A stretch of 64,000 nucleotides of DNA, taken from assembly GCF_029338195.1 (NCBI RefSeq), contig NZ_CP119779.1, positions 930,001-994,000 of the forward strand. The letters run 5' to 3'. The DNA comes from Haloarcula litorea (GTDB taxonomy: Archaea; Halobacteriota; Halobacteria; Halobacteriales; Haloarculaceae). Positions 51,773 to 60,124 of this stretch are shown in pieces (position 1 is the stretch's first letter; every line of letters begins with the position of its first letter). Under the pieces are notes generated by a model. It was not told the origin of the DNA and did no database searches. It was given only the letters and a program-made list of their open reading frames with translations. The position numbers were made by a program, and so were the translations under genes.

Positions 51773-53152
51773 ATGACCGGGAACGAGGACCACCCAAACC
51801 ACCCGAGTATCGATCAGTCCGACCGGACAGTCCCACGGAACCTGCGTCAGACCGGCGACCCCGACATCGAGATGCTCGTCTCGACTCGCGTTCGCAAGTC
51901 ACCCTTCTTCCACAAGTCGTTCAACGAGGAGGGTGCCTGGCGGGCCACCGTCTACAACCGCCTCTACCACCCGCGCGGCCTCATCGAGCCCGAAGACGGC
52001 GGCGTGATGAAGGAGTACGACGCGCTGACCAACGACGTGACGCTCTGGGACGTGGCCGTCGAGCGCCAGATCCGCGTGAAGGGACCCGACGCGGAGGCGC
52101 TGACGAACTACGTCGTCACCCGCGACGTGACGGGGATGGACGCGATGGACGGGAAGTACGTCATCCTCTGTAACGAGGACGGCGGCGTCCTCAACGACCC
52201 CGTCCTCCTGCGCCCCGAGGAAGACGAGTTCTGGTTCTCCATCTCCGACTCGACGCTGATGCAGTGGCTGCAGGGCGTCAACGTCGACAACGACTTCGAC
52301 GTCGAGATCGACGAGATCGACGTCGCCCCGATGCAGATCCAGGGGCCGAAGGCGCTGGACGTGATGGTCGACGTCGTCGGCGACGAGGTCAAGGAGATCC
52401 CCTACTACGGCCTGATGGAGGCGGAGATCGACGGCGTCGACGTCCTCATCAGTCAGACCGGCTTCTCCGGCGAGGAGGGCTTCGAGATCTACGTCAAGGA
52501 GGCCTCGAAGTACGCCGAGCGCGTCTGGGACCCCGTGATGGCGAGCGTCAAGGACCACGGCGGCCGGCAGATCGCGCCGGGGCACCACCGCCGCATCGCC
52601 GCCGGCATCATGTCCTGGGGGCAGGACCTCGACCACGAGACCTCCCCGTTCCAGGTCAACCTCGGCTACCAGGTGCCCGACGACAAGGAGGCCGACTACA
52701 TCGGCAAGGAGGAGCTCGAACGCCAGCAGGAGCTCATCGAGAACGGCGAGTACCCGTTCGAGCACAAGCTCATCGGCCTGAAGATGGCCGGCGAGCCGAT
52801 CCGGGACTACGCACCCGACTTCTGGATCATCTCCGACCCCGAGACGGGCGAAGAGTGTGGCTACCTCACGTCGCCGTGGTGGAACCCGGACCTGGAGACC
52901 AACATCGGGATGGGCTTCGTCCCGGCCGACAAGCTCCAGGAGGTCACGGACACGCCGCTCAACGACGAGATCTACGACGAGGAGCTGGACCTGGAGTTCG
53001 AGGTCCACCTCCCCGACGAGTACGCCGAAGAGCCCGGTGAGCCGGTGTTCGCGACGGTCGCGAAGGTGCCGTTCAAGGAGTCGGTCAACCCCAGCGCCCG
53101 CGAGCAGGCGAAGCTCAACGCCCGCAAGGAAGCCGAGAGCAGCGACGACTGA
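51773..53152 (+). CDS. GcvT/DmdA-family tetrahydrofolate-dependent demethylase
   Basis: A 459-residue aminomethyltransferase-fold protein closer in pattern to DMSP demethylase (DmdA) than to glycine-cleavage GcvT: TVYNRLYHPRG, TLWDVAVERQI, CNEDGGVLNDPVLL, WFSISDSTL, QIQGPKALDVM and the FSGEEGFEIY segment. These enzymes take a methyl (or methylene) group from a small osmolyte onto tetrahydrofolate. Compared with DmdA the protein has an extra C-terminal 60 residues and a 30-residue N-terminal extension. It lies just after folA, which supplies the cofactor. Candidate substrates are dimethylsulfoniopropionate, sarcosine or dimethylglycine; the sequence alone cannot say which. Confidence 0.85.
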   Translation: MTGNEDHPNHPSIDQSDRTVPRNLRQTGDPDIEMLVSTRVRKSPFFHKSFNEEGAWRATVYNRLYHPRGLIEPEDGGVMKEYDALTNDVTLWDVAVERQIRVKGPDAEALTNYVVTRDVTGMDAMDGKYVILCNEDGGVLNDPVLLRPEEDEFWFSISDSTLMQWLQGVNVDNDFDVEIDEIDVAPMQIQGPKALDVMVDVVGDEVKEIPYYGLMEAEIDGVDVLISQTGFSGEEGFEIYVKEASKYAERVWDPVMASVKDHGGRQIAPGHHRRIAAGIMSWGQDLDHETSPFQVNLGYQVPDDKEADYIGKEELERQQELIENGEYPFEHKLIGLKMAGEPIRDYAPDFWIISDPETGEECGYLTSPWWNPDLETNIGMGFVPADKLQEVTDTPLNDEIYDEELDLEFEVHLPDEYAEEPGEPVFATVAKVPFKESVNPSAREQAKLNARKEAESSDD

Positions 53153-53219
53153 TCGTCCGTCGCGGCTCGCTCATACCACCTTCTGCCGTTCTTCGACGAG
53201 CGCGACCGGCCAGCGCCGC

Positions 53220-53687
53220 TCAGCCACGCCGACCGGCACGGATGGCGGCCGCGAGCGCGCCGAGGTTGCCCGCGGCGAGGACGGTCCCCGCGACCGCGGC
53301 ACTGGCCCGCCACCCGAGGTCGAGCGCGCGGAAGCCGACCAGCGTGGCGACCGCGACCGCGACGAACCCCCCGACGAGGACGAAGCCCCCGAGCACGTCC
53401 GCCTTCGTCTCGGTCGAGAGCCGGTGTGCGGTCAGTTCCCGTGTCGGACCCGCGTCGTCCGCGGCGGCGGCCGACCGGACACGCTCCCGGACGGCGTCCC
53501 AGAGGTACATCGAGAGGCCGTTGACCGAGACCCCGTACGCGATCACGAGCGCGACCGTCCCCACGCCCCGTCGCCCGACCGACCAGAGGCCGCCGGCGAG
53601 ACAGAGAAACAGCGTGCTGACGACGGCGTGGCCCGACGCGCCCTCAAGGTACGTGACGGCCTCGACCCTGGTCACCTCGTCGCGCAT
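53220..53687 (-). CDS. Uncharacterised membrane protein
   Basis: A 155-residue protein with four hydrophobic helices (about 20-37, 42-60, 98-117 and 125-148) separated by a charged loop of some 35 residues containing RSAAAADDAGPTR. No family is recognised. The start at 53687 (ATG) is followed by an amphipathic helix. It shares the minus strand with the next gene, 90 bases away. Confidence 0.7.
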   Translation of the reverse strand: MRDEVTRVEAVTYLEGASGHAVVSTLFLCLAGGLWSVGRRGVGTVALVIAYGVSVNGLSMYLWDAVRERVRSAAAADDAGPTRELTAHRLSTETKADVLGGFVLVGGFVAVAVATLVGFRALDLGWRASAAVAGTVLAAGNLGALAAAIRAGRRG

Positions 53688-53777
53688 CTCGCGTCGACGT
53701 TCGCGGACGCGGCCGATAATAGTTGGTCGTCCGGCGGGACGACACACCGCCGCCGGCGACGGGCGACGAGCCCCCGC

Positions 53778-54248
53778 TCAGGAGTCGAAGATCTTCCGCT
53801 GGAGCGTCCTGGCGACGTCCTGTTCGGTCTCCGACTCCCACTCCGTCTCGACCGACAGCTCGAGGTCCGAGCAGACCGACTCGACGTCCTCGAGCACGGT
53901 GGCGAACCGGCCGGCCTGCCCGACCGCCTCCTCGCCCTCGAGCAGTCGCCGCGGCGAGATCTCCTCCAGTTTGAACGGCCCCTCCCCGCCGCCGCCGACC
54001 TGCACGACGACGGTCGCGGTCTCCTCGTCGACGGGCTCGACGAGCAGCGAGACGACGACCCACGAGTTCTCGTGGGCGGAGCCGCGCTCGTAGGCGACGT
54101 GGGTGAACCCGTCGCCCCGGTAGCGGTGGATGTTGCGCACGCCACGCTTGTTGAACGAGCGTCTCGTCTCCTCGGCTTTCGCCTCGACGAACGCCGAGGC
54201 GAACCGGTCGGCGTCCGGACCGCGGAGGGTCAGGTTGGCGGCCTCCAT
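53778..54248 (-). CDS. Uncharacterised acidic protein
   Basis: A 156-residue soluble protein. The middle has a beta-rich pattern (GDGFTHVAYERGSAHENSWVVV ... EETATVVVQVGGGGEGPFKLEE) typical of small beta-barrel or sandwich modules, flanked by helices. No signal peptide, zinc or nucleotide motif is present. It is upstream of glyA on the same strand in genomic order but transcribed after it, so a joint transcript is possible. Unknown function. Confidence 0.7.
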   Translation of the reverse strand: MEAANLTLRGPDADRFASAFVEAKAEETRRSFNKRGVRNIHRYRGDGFTHVAYERGSAHENSWVVVSLLVEPVDEETATVVVQVGGGGEGPFKLEEISPRRLLEGEEAVGQAGRFATVLEDVESVCSDLELSVETEWESETEQDVARTLQRKIFDS

Positions 54249-54313
54249 ACGTCTCACCACGGTCAACGCGATGAAAAAAGTGGAGCAACGGGACGGCGCG
54301 GATCGTCGGTCGC

Positions 54314-55561
54314 TCAGTCGTAGAGGGTGTACTCGTCGGTCAGCTCGTCGACGCGGTCGCTGACCTCGGCGACGACACTCTCCTCGCCCGGCGCGTCGAC
54401 GACCTCGTAGATCAGGTCCGCCACCTCCCGGCAGGCCTCCTCGTCGAAGCCCCGCGTCGTCAGCCCGGGCGTCCCCGCTCGGATCCCCGACGGGTTGAAC
54501 GCCGACCGCGTCTCCCCCGGTACCGTGTTCGCGTTCAGCACGATCCCCGCCTCCTCTAATGCCTCCTCGACTTCCTTGCCGGTGGTGTCGGGATGGGAGG
54601 GCCGCAGGTCGATCAGCACCAGGTGGTTGTCCGTCCCGCCCGAGACCAGGTCCAGGCCGTGCTCTTGCAGGCGCTCGCCCAGCGCCTTCGCGTTTGCCAC
54701 CGTCTGCTCGGCGTACTCGTCGAAGGCTGGGGTCAGCGCCTCGCCGAATCCCACCGCCTTGCCCGCCACGTTGTGCATCAGCGGTCCGCCCTGGGCCCCG
54801 GGGAAGACGGCAGCGTCGACATCGTCGGCGTACTCCTCGTCGCACATGATGATCCCGCCCCGACCCGCCCGGATCGTCTTGTGCGTCGAGCCGGTCACGA
54901 AGTCCGCCACCCCGACCGGCGACTCGTGGACGCCCGCGGCGACCAGGCCCGTGATGTGGGCGATGTCCGCGAGGTGGTAGGCGTCGGCGGCGTCGGCCGC
55001 CTCTTGAATCCGCTCGAAGTCCACCTCCCGCGGATAGGCGGAGTACCCGGAGACGATGATGTCGGGTTCGAACTCCTCGGCGTGGTCGTGCAGCCCCTCG
55101 TAATCGATGTAGCCGGTCTCGGGGTCGACCTCGTACTGCTCGACGTCGTAGACCTGGCCGGCGAAGTTCGCGGGGTGGCCGTGTGAGAGGTGGCCGCCGT
55201 GGGTCAGGTCCAGCGAGAGGATCTTGTCGCCCGGCTCCAGCATCGCCAGGTAGACGCCCATGTTCGCCTGCGAGCCCGAGTGCGGCTGGACGTTGACGTG
55301 TTCGGCACCCCACAACTCCTTGGCGCGTTCGATGGCGAGGTTTTCGACCGCGTCGGCGTACTCACAGCCGCCGTAGTAGCGCTCGCCGGGATACCCCTCG
55401 GCGTACTTGTTGGTCAGTTCGGAGCGCTGGGCCTCCATCACCGCTTCGGAGACGTGGTTCTCGCTGGCGATCATCGCCAGGGTGTCGTTCTGGCGGGCCC
55501 GCTCGCCCTCGAGGGCGTCGGCGACGGCCGGATCGACCTCGCGAACCGTGTCGTAGGTCAT
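54314..55561 (-). CDS. glyA: Serine hydroxymethyltransferase
   Basis: A 415-residue PLP enzyme that interconverts serine and glycine while transferring the C1 group to and from tetrahydrofolate. The PLP lysine is Lys228 in TGSTHKTIRAGRGG. Other family blocks are LIASENHVS-like MIASENHVS, KYAEGYPGERYYGG, NVQPHSGSQAN and SGYSAYPR. The TATA box at 55587-55594 is about 29 bases before the ATG. It is close to folA, the DmdA-like gene and the MetF-type gene, so it is a hub of the C1 group. Confidence 0.97.
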   Translation of the reverse strand: MTYDTVREVDPAVADALEGERARQNDTLAMIASENHVSEAVMEAQRSELTNKYAEGYPGERYYGGCEYADAVENLAIERAKELWGAEHVNVQPHSGSQANMGVYLAMLEPGDKILSLDLTHGGHLSHGHPANFAGQVYDVEQYEVDPETGYIDYEGLHDHAEEFEPDIIVSGYSAYPREVDFERIQEAADAADAYHLADIAHITGLVAAGVHESPVGVADFVTGSTHKTIRAGRGGIIMCDEEYADDVDAAVFPGAQGGPLMHNVAGKAVGFGEALTPAFDEYAEQTVANAKALGERLQEHGLDLVSGGTDNHLVLIDLRPSHPDTTGKEVEEALEEAGIVLNANTVPGETRSAFNPSGIRAGTPGLTTRGFDEEACREVADLIYEVVDAPGEESVVAEVSDRVDELTDEYTLYD

Positions 55562-55586
55562 ACCGGCTAGACGGGAGCGGAGACGG

Positions 55587-55594
55587 AATAATTT
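55587..55594 (-). promoter_or_regulatory. TATA box of glyA
   Basis: Reads AAATTATT on the minus strand, centred about 29 bases before the glyA ATG at 55561. Confidence 0.6.
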
Positions 55595-55661
55595 GGGCGT
55601 CGACAGAACAGTTCGGGACGGTGACGTGTTGTGGCTGCCGGGGTCCGCTGCGGTCGCCCGC

Positions 55662-56522
55662 TCAGGAGGGGAGTCGGCCGCGCCGCCAGTCCTCGGTGTC
55701 GGGCGTCTGGTTGAACGTGTAGATGTGGATGCCACGGATGCCGTAGGCCTCGTCGCCGACGTGGGGCCCGAACCCGTCGACGAGGTCGTCGGGCTCGTAG
55801 GTCCCCCGCGAGCCGACGAGTTGCTTGACGAACCCGAGGATGCCGGTCGTCTTCTTCAGGAACTTCACGGAGTCGCCGACGCCGACCTTCTGCGAGATCT
55901 TCATCAGCCGCTGGTACTTCATCACGCCGGGGATGCCGATCTCGACCGGGAGGTCGATCCCGCGGTCCCGGACCTCCTCGATCCACTCGAGCACCGTCTC
56001 CGGGTCGTAGCAGAGCTGCGTGACGATGTAGGTGGCGTACGGTTCCTTCTTCTCCATCGCCTCGGCCAGCGTCTCGTCGCTGAGGAACTCGTGGCCCTCC
56101 GGGTAGCCGGTGATGCCGACCTCCTCGAACTCGTAGTCCATCTGCTCAAGCGTCGACAGCAGGTCGTAGGCGGACTCGAACTCGCCGGCGGGCTCCTCGC
56201 GGTCGCCGCCGGGGACGAAGATGTCGGTGACGCCGGCCTCGGTGAGCCGCTCGGCGATCTCCGCGAGGTGCTCGCGGTCTTCGACGTAGCGCGCGGCGAC
56301 GTGGGGAACGACCTCGAACCCCTCCTCGACGGCGAGCTCGGTCTTCTCGACGGTCCGGTCGATCCCCAGCTGCGGGGAGGTCGTGATCGCGATGGTCGCG
56401 CCCGCGGGCAGGTGTTCGATCTCCTCGTCGAAGCTGTCGAACGGCATCAGTTCGAACCGCGCGTTCCTGAGCAGCGTCTCGACGCCCTCCTGGGACCCGG
56501 AGACCCGTGATTGCAGAGACAT
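55662..56522 (-). CDS. metF: Methylenetetrahydrofolate reductase-type protein
   Basis: A 286-residue TIM-barrel protein of the MetF family that reduces methylene-tetrahydrofolate to methyl-tetrahydrofolate, usually with FAD. Family segments are AITTSPQLGIDRTVE, VPHVAARYVEDREHL, DIFVPGGDREEP, GITGYPEGHEF and YIVTQLCYD, which includes the acidic and aromatic residues of the flavin and folate sites. It is shorter than bacterial MetF-MetH fusions but near the MetF length. It connects the C1 pool to methionine synthesis. The start is the ATG at 56522. Confidence 0.88.
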   Translation of the reverse strand: MSLQSRVSGSQEGVETLLRNARFELMPFDSFDEEIEHLPAGATIAITTSPQLGIDRTVEKTELAVEEGFEVVPHVAARYVEDREHLAEIAERLTEAGVTDIFVPGGDREEPAGEFESAYDLLSTLEQMDYEFEEVGITGYPEGHEFLSDETLAEAMEKKEPYATYIVTQLCYDPETVLEWIEEVRDRGIDLPVEIGIPGVMKYQRLMKISQKVGVGDSVKFLKKTTGILGFVKQLVGSRGTYEPDDLVDGFGPHVGDEAYGIRGIHIYTFNQTPDTEDWRRGRLPS

Positions 56523-56596
56523 TTCTTGGGAGAAGGTGGCGGTGGAGCCACTTTTGTTTGTGGGTGGGGCTTGTCACCCGTTTATGTGTGTCCGTG

Positions 56597-57619
56597 TCAG
56601 GCGTTCCCGGCGGCGCACTGCCGGATGCGCTGGACGACGTCGGTCTTCGAGGCGTCCCGTTGCGGGCCGTCGATGCGGTGCAACACGAGGTCGAGGACGT
56701 TGAGCTGTCTGAGGAGGTCGCGGGTCTGCCCGTGGTCGAGGTCCAGCGACCGCTGGACCTCGTAGACGGCCGTCGCGTCGACGACGGCGTCGACGATGTC
56801 CTCGACGGTGACGCCCTCGGGCAGGCCGATGCCGTCCGTGACGAGCGGCTCGTCCGCGGCGGGCTCGGGCGCGGCCGGCGACGGCTCCGTGTCGGCCGCC
56901 GGGCCGGAGTCGTCGGTCACGGCCTCGGCGTCGTCGCCGGGGTCGGACTCGGCGGCGGTGTCGTAGGACGCGGGGTCGTGGACGTCGGCCTCGATCATGT
57001 AGCGTCGGACCGTCTCCGCCGCGACGTCCATCTCGATGTGCTCGCTCATCTCGGTGAACGTGTCACAGGACTCGTAGAGCGTCCGGAGGTAGTCGATGTC
57101 GTCGTAGGCCGGTACGTCCTCGGACCGGGCCGCGGCGAGACGCGCCGCCAGCGAGTCCTCGTCTCCGTCCCCGTCCGCCTCCGCCGCCTCCCCGGTCTCG
57201 TCGTCCGTCGCGTCGCGTCGTGGCTCCGCCTCGGCGTCCGCGTCGTCGGTCGTCTCGGACCCCGTCGGCTCGACACTGAAGCCGACTGTCAGGACGAGTT
57301 CGCCGTCGTCGACGCGGACCGCGCGCTCGTCGACGTCGACGACCGCCGCGTCGGTCGGCGGGTCGGGCAGCAGCTCCGACGTCGAGAACGTGACCGTCAG
57401 CCCGCCGCGCTCGGAGATGGAGGCCTGCTCGGGCGTGAGCGAGGAGTCGAGCGTCCCGCTCGACGCCGCACACAGCGAGACCGGGACCGTCATCGTGACG
57501 TCGAGCGCCCCGGCCCGGTCCGGGTCGGTGGTGACCTCCAGCTCGCGGACCGACCGCCCCCGGGTTTCGAACTGTTCGACGACGTGCGAGAGGACATCGA
57601 ACGAGTTTCGGAGTCTCAT
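56597..57619 (-). CDS. Putative regulator with two helix-turn-helix-like segments
   Basis: A 340-residue acidic protein. The N-terminal 115 residues are beta-rich. After an acidic linker come two segments with helix-turn-helix character: YLRTLYESCDTFTEMSEHIE followed by MDVAAETVRRYMIEADVH (about 171-210), and, after a second acidic linker, VYEVQRSLDLDHGQTRDLLRQLN (about 288-310). The layout of tandem DNA-binding-like units joined by disordered acidic linkers suggests a transcription factor or nucleoid protein. I do not recognise a named family. The start is the ATG at 57619, with an AT-rich region upstream (57620-57650). Confidence 0.65.
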   Translation of the reverse strand: MRLRNSFDVLSHVVEQFETRGRSVRELEVTTDPDRAGALDVTMTVPVSLCAASSGTLDSSLTPEQASISERGGLTVTFSTSELLPDPPTDAAVVDVDERAVRVDDGELVLTVGFSVEPTGSETTDDADAEAEPRRDATDDETGEAAEADGDGDEDSLAARLAAARSEDVPAYDDIDYLRTLYESCDTFTEMSEHIEMDVAAETVRRYMIEADVHDPASYDTAAESDPGDDAEAVTDDSGPAADTEPSPAAPEPAADEPLVTDGIGLPEGVTVEDIVDAVVDATAVYEVQRSLDLDHGQTRDLLRQLNVLDLVLHRIDGPQRDASKTDVVQRIRQCAAGNA

Positions 57620-57706
57620 GTTATTGTTTGTCTATGACATATTGAGTACCATAGCGGTGTGTGAGGAATACACAACCCATTCAAGAGGTCGGAGCCCCGG
57701 TGCCGG

Positions 57707-58654
57707 TCAGACCGGGCGGGCGACGCTGGCGAGGCGTTCCCCCGCGACCACGACGGACTCGCGGGTCAGCGAGTAGGCGACGCCGCCGTCGGTCGCGGTG
57801 ACGGTCTGACGGCGCTCGAACGACGACGGGCAGTAGACCGCGCCCAGCTCCTCGCCCGCCGCGACGCGGTCGCCGACAGCGACGTCGGGACGCGGTTCGA
57901 ACAGCCCCGACGCCGTCGCCACGGTCGCGTCCGGGTCGTCCCGGAGACGCGTCCGGTCCGGCGCGGGCGTCGGCCGGCCGTCGAGGACGCCGACCTCGCG
58001 GAGGACGTTCCGGACGCCCTCGACGCCGGTCTCGACCGCCGAGTGGGCGACCCGCCGGCTGTTGGCCAGCTCCGCGGTGATCGCCGGGATGCCCGCGCGG
58101 GCCGCCGCGGCCCGGAACGTCCCGCTGTCGTCGTCCCCGTCCGGCGCGTCGGTCAGGAGGTACTCGGTGCCGAAGGCCTCGCCGAGCCGCCGGGCGGTCG
58201 AGTCGTCGGTGCGGAACCGGACGTGTTCGAGCATATCCGCCGTGCCGGTGTGGAGGTCGACGGCGGCGTCGGCCCCAGTCACGAGGTCCCAGAGAGCGGC
58301 TGCCAGTCGCTCCTGGAGGCTGCCCTCGTCGTCGCCGGGCCACACGCGGTTGAAGTTCGGGTTCATCACGTCGTACTCCGCCGGGGTCATGTACGAGCGG
58401 TGGTCGAACGCCAGCGAGTTCACCACGGGTACGACGACGACGGTGCCCGCGAGCTCGGCGTCGACCAGCCGGTCGTGGAGCCGCCGGAGCGCCGCCGGCC
58501 CGTTCAGCTCGATCCCGTGCTGGGCGGCCTGGACGTACACCGTCGGGCCGGTTCCGCCGTCGTACCGGTGGACCGTGACGGTGACGCTGGCACCCGAGGG
58601 GAGGCGGCCGAGCGTGCGGTCGGTCGCCGTGTGCGTGGCCGGTTCGTACTCCAT
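57707..58654 (-). CDS. Aspartoacylase/succinylglutamate desuccinylase-type deacylase
   Basis: A 315-residue zinc-dependent deacylase of the AspA/AstE family. The zinc ligands appear as His46 and Glu49 in AAQHGIELNG and a third histidine in DLHTG; the arginine-carboxylate pair is in MNPNFNRVWPG. A C-terminal beta domain (about 230-315) follows with VAVGDRVAAGEELG. Likely reaction is hydrolysis of an N-acylated amino acid. It is divergent from the creatininase-type gene with about 105 bases between starts. Confidence 0.82.
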   Translation of the reverse strand: MEYEPATHTATDRTLGRLPSGASVTVTVHRYDGGTGPTVYVQAAQHGIELNGPAALRRLHDRLVDAELAGTVVVVPVVNSLAFDHRSYMTPAEYDVMNPNFNRVWPGDDEGSLQERLAAALWDLVTGADAAVDLHTGTADMLEHVRFRTDDSTARRLGEAFGTEYLLTDAPDGDDDSGTFRAAAARAGIPAITAELANSRRVAHSAVETGVEGVRNVLREVGVLDGRPTPAPDRTRLRDDPDATVATASGLFEPRPDVAVGDRVAAGEELGAVYCPSSFERRQTVTATDGGVAYSLTRESVVVAGERLASVARPV

Positions 58655-58760
58655 ACTCGGTCCCCGCTCCCCGCCGGCAAAAAGCCGGTGCGTGGTTCCC
58701 CGATCCCCCGCGGCGGGAGCCACGGCGGGATTTATCCGGGTCGGCGGCGACCCACCCGGT

Positions 58761-59489
58761 ATGCGCGTCTCGTCGTCGACGTGGACGGAACTGGACGAGG
58801 TCGACACAGACCTCGCCCTGCTCCCGGTCGGGAGCACGGAACAGCACGGTCCCCACGCACCGCTGGGGACGGACACGCTGAACGCCGAGGCGGTCGCCGA
58901 CGCGGCCGCCGAGCGCCACGACGACCCCGTGGTGGTTGCCCCCGCGGTCCCGGTCGCCGTCGCCGAGGAACACCGCCGCTTCACGGGGACCCTGTGGACC
59001 GACGAGTCGACGTTCCGGGACTACGTCAGGGACGTCGTCGGCAGCCTCGCGAGCCACGGCTGGGACCGGGTGGTCCTCGTCAACGGCCACGGCGGGAACG
59101 TCCCCGCACTAAGGGAGGTGGCGGGCACGATCGTCCGGCACGACGACGCCTACGCCGTCCCGTTCACCTGGTTCGACGAGGTCGACGCCGAGGTGTCGAT
59201 GGGCCACGGCGGCCCGCTGGAGACGTCGCTCCTGCAACACGCCAACCCCGACACGGTCCGCGAGGACCGCCTCGACGAGGCGGCCGCGGGCGGCAGCGAC
59301 CGCTGGGGCGACTGGCAGGGCCGGGTGAACCTCGCGTTCGACTCCCACGAGTTCACCGAGAACGGCGTCGTCGGCGACCCCCGCGAGGGGAGCGCCGACC
59401 TCGGCGAGGAGCTGCTCGACCAGGCGGCGGCCGCCCTCGTTGACCTGCTCGACGCGGTCGCCGAGCGCGACCCCGGGCCGCGGGCGTAG
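58761..59489 (+). CDS. Creatininase-family metal-dependent amidohydrolase
   Basis: A 242-residue protein of the creatininase family. Metal ligands are in GSTEQHGPHAPLGTD (Glu27, His29, Asp38), with NGHGGN and a later GHGG/E segment. The family includes creatinine amidohydrolase, the mycofactocin protease MftE, and the archaeal FAPy-ribotide deformylase ArfB of riboflavin/F420 synthesis. The proximity of sarcosine/dimethylglycine-type oxidoreductases is compatible with creatinine or creatine use; ArfB is the other strong option. The stop codon abuts the convergent GlcG/HbpS gene. Confidence 0.83.
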   Translation: MRVSSSTWTELDEVDTDLALLPVGSTEQHGPHAPLGTDTLNAEAVADAAAERHDDPVVVAPAVPVAVAEEHRRFTGTLWTDESTFRDYVRDVVGSLASHGWDRVVLVNGHGGNVPALREVAGTIVRHDDAYAVPFTWFDEVDAEVSMGHGGPLETSLLQHANPDTVREDRLDEAAAGGSDRWGDWQGRVNLAFDSHEFTENGVVGDPREGSADLGEELLDQAAAALVDLLDAVAERDPGPRA

Positions 59490-59909
59490 CTACTCGGTCA
59501 GTTCCTGCCAGCGGGCCACGCCGGCCTCCGCGACCTCGCGGTCCTGTTCGACCGCGCCGCCGGAGACCCCGATGGTCCCGACGATCTCGCCGTCGCGCTC
59601 GAGCGGGTAGCCCCCGCCGAAGATGACGATGCGCCCCTCGTCGGTCGTCTGGAGGCCGTACAGCGAGTTCCCCGGCTCCGAGGGCTCGGCGAGTTCGTGG
59701 GTCGGCGTCTCCAGCGCGGCGGCGGTGTAGGCCTTGTTCCGCGAGATGCTGACCGACGCCAGCCACGCACCGTCCATCCGGTGCTGGGCGACGAGGTTCC
59801 CCTCGCTGTTGGCGACGGCGATCACCATCGGGTTGTCTATCTCCTCTGCCTTCGACTCTGCGGCCTCGACGAGTTCGACTGCGGTGTCGAGTTCGATGGA
59901 CTGAACCAT
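59490..59909 (-). CDS. GlcG/HbpS-family protein
   Basis: A 139-residue protein of the GlcG/HbpS family, known in some bacteria as heme-binding or as part of glycolate and diol operons. Family features are MVIAVANSEGNLVAQHRMDGAWLASV, SRNKAYTAAALETPT and the glycine-rich IFGGGYPLE segment. No signal peptide is present, so it is cytoplasmic. It is divergent from the first demethylating oxidoreductase gene. Its role in this locus is unclear. Confidence 0.85.
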   Translation of the reverse strand: MVQSIELDTAVELVEAAESKAEEIDNPMVIAVANSEGNLVAQHRMDGAWLASVSISRNKAYTAAALETPTHELAEPSEPGNSLYGLQTTDEGRIVIFGGGYPLERDGEIVGTIGVSGGAVEQDREVAEAGVARWQELTE

Positions 59910-59958
59910 ACGGTGGCCGAGTCGAGCGGTCGGATGAAATGTCTTTGTACCAGTACGT

Positions 59959-59975
59959 GTCGGATACTCTCCGAC
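59959..59975. promoter_or_regulatory. Inverted repeat in the HbpS-oxidoreductase divergent region
   Basis: GTCGGATACTCTCCGAC has perfect 6-base arms and a 5-base spacer. It lies about 50 bases upstream of the HbpS-family ATG on the minus strand and 113 bases upstream of the oxidoreductase TATA box, so it could serve either gene. Confidence 0.45.
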
Positions 59976-60007
59976 GGGGGTGAGCGCCCGCCGACCGAGG
60001 GGATTTC

Positions 60008-60023
60008 ACAGCGCTATCGCTGT
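60008..60023. promoter_or_regulatory. Second inverted repeat in the same region
   Basis: ACAGCGCTATCGCTGT has perfect 6-base arms and a 4-base spacer, 65 to 80 bases upstream of the first oxidoreductase TATA box. The position fits an activator site. Confidence 0.45.
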
Positions 60024-60087
60024 TAATTTCGTCCCTCTATCTGACAGCCAGCGGAACAGTTGTGAACGGGCGTGGGGGCAGGCGATA

Positions 60088-60096
60088 ACTATATTT
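60088..60096 (+). promoter_or_regulatory. TATA box of the first demethylating oxidoreductase
   Basis: ACTATATTT is centred about 33 bases before the ATG at 60125 in a locally AT-rich stretch. Confidence 0.6.
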
Positions 60097-60124
60097 GCGC
60101 GCCACGGGCAGTTCGAGTCAGATT

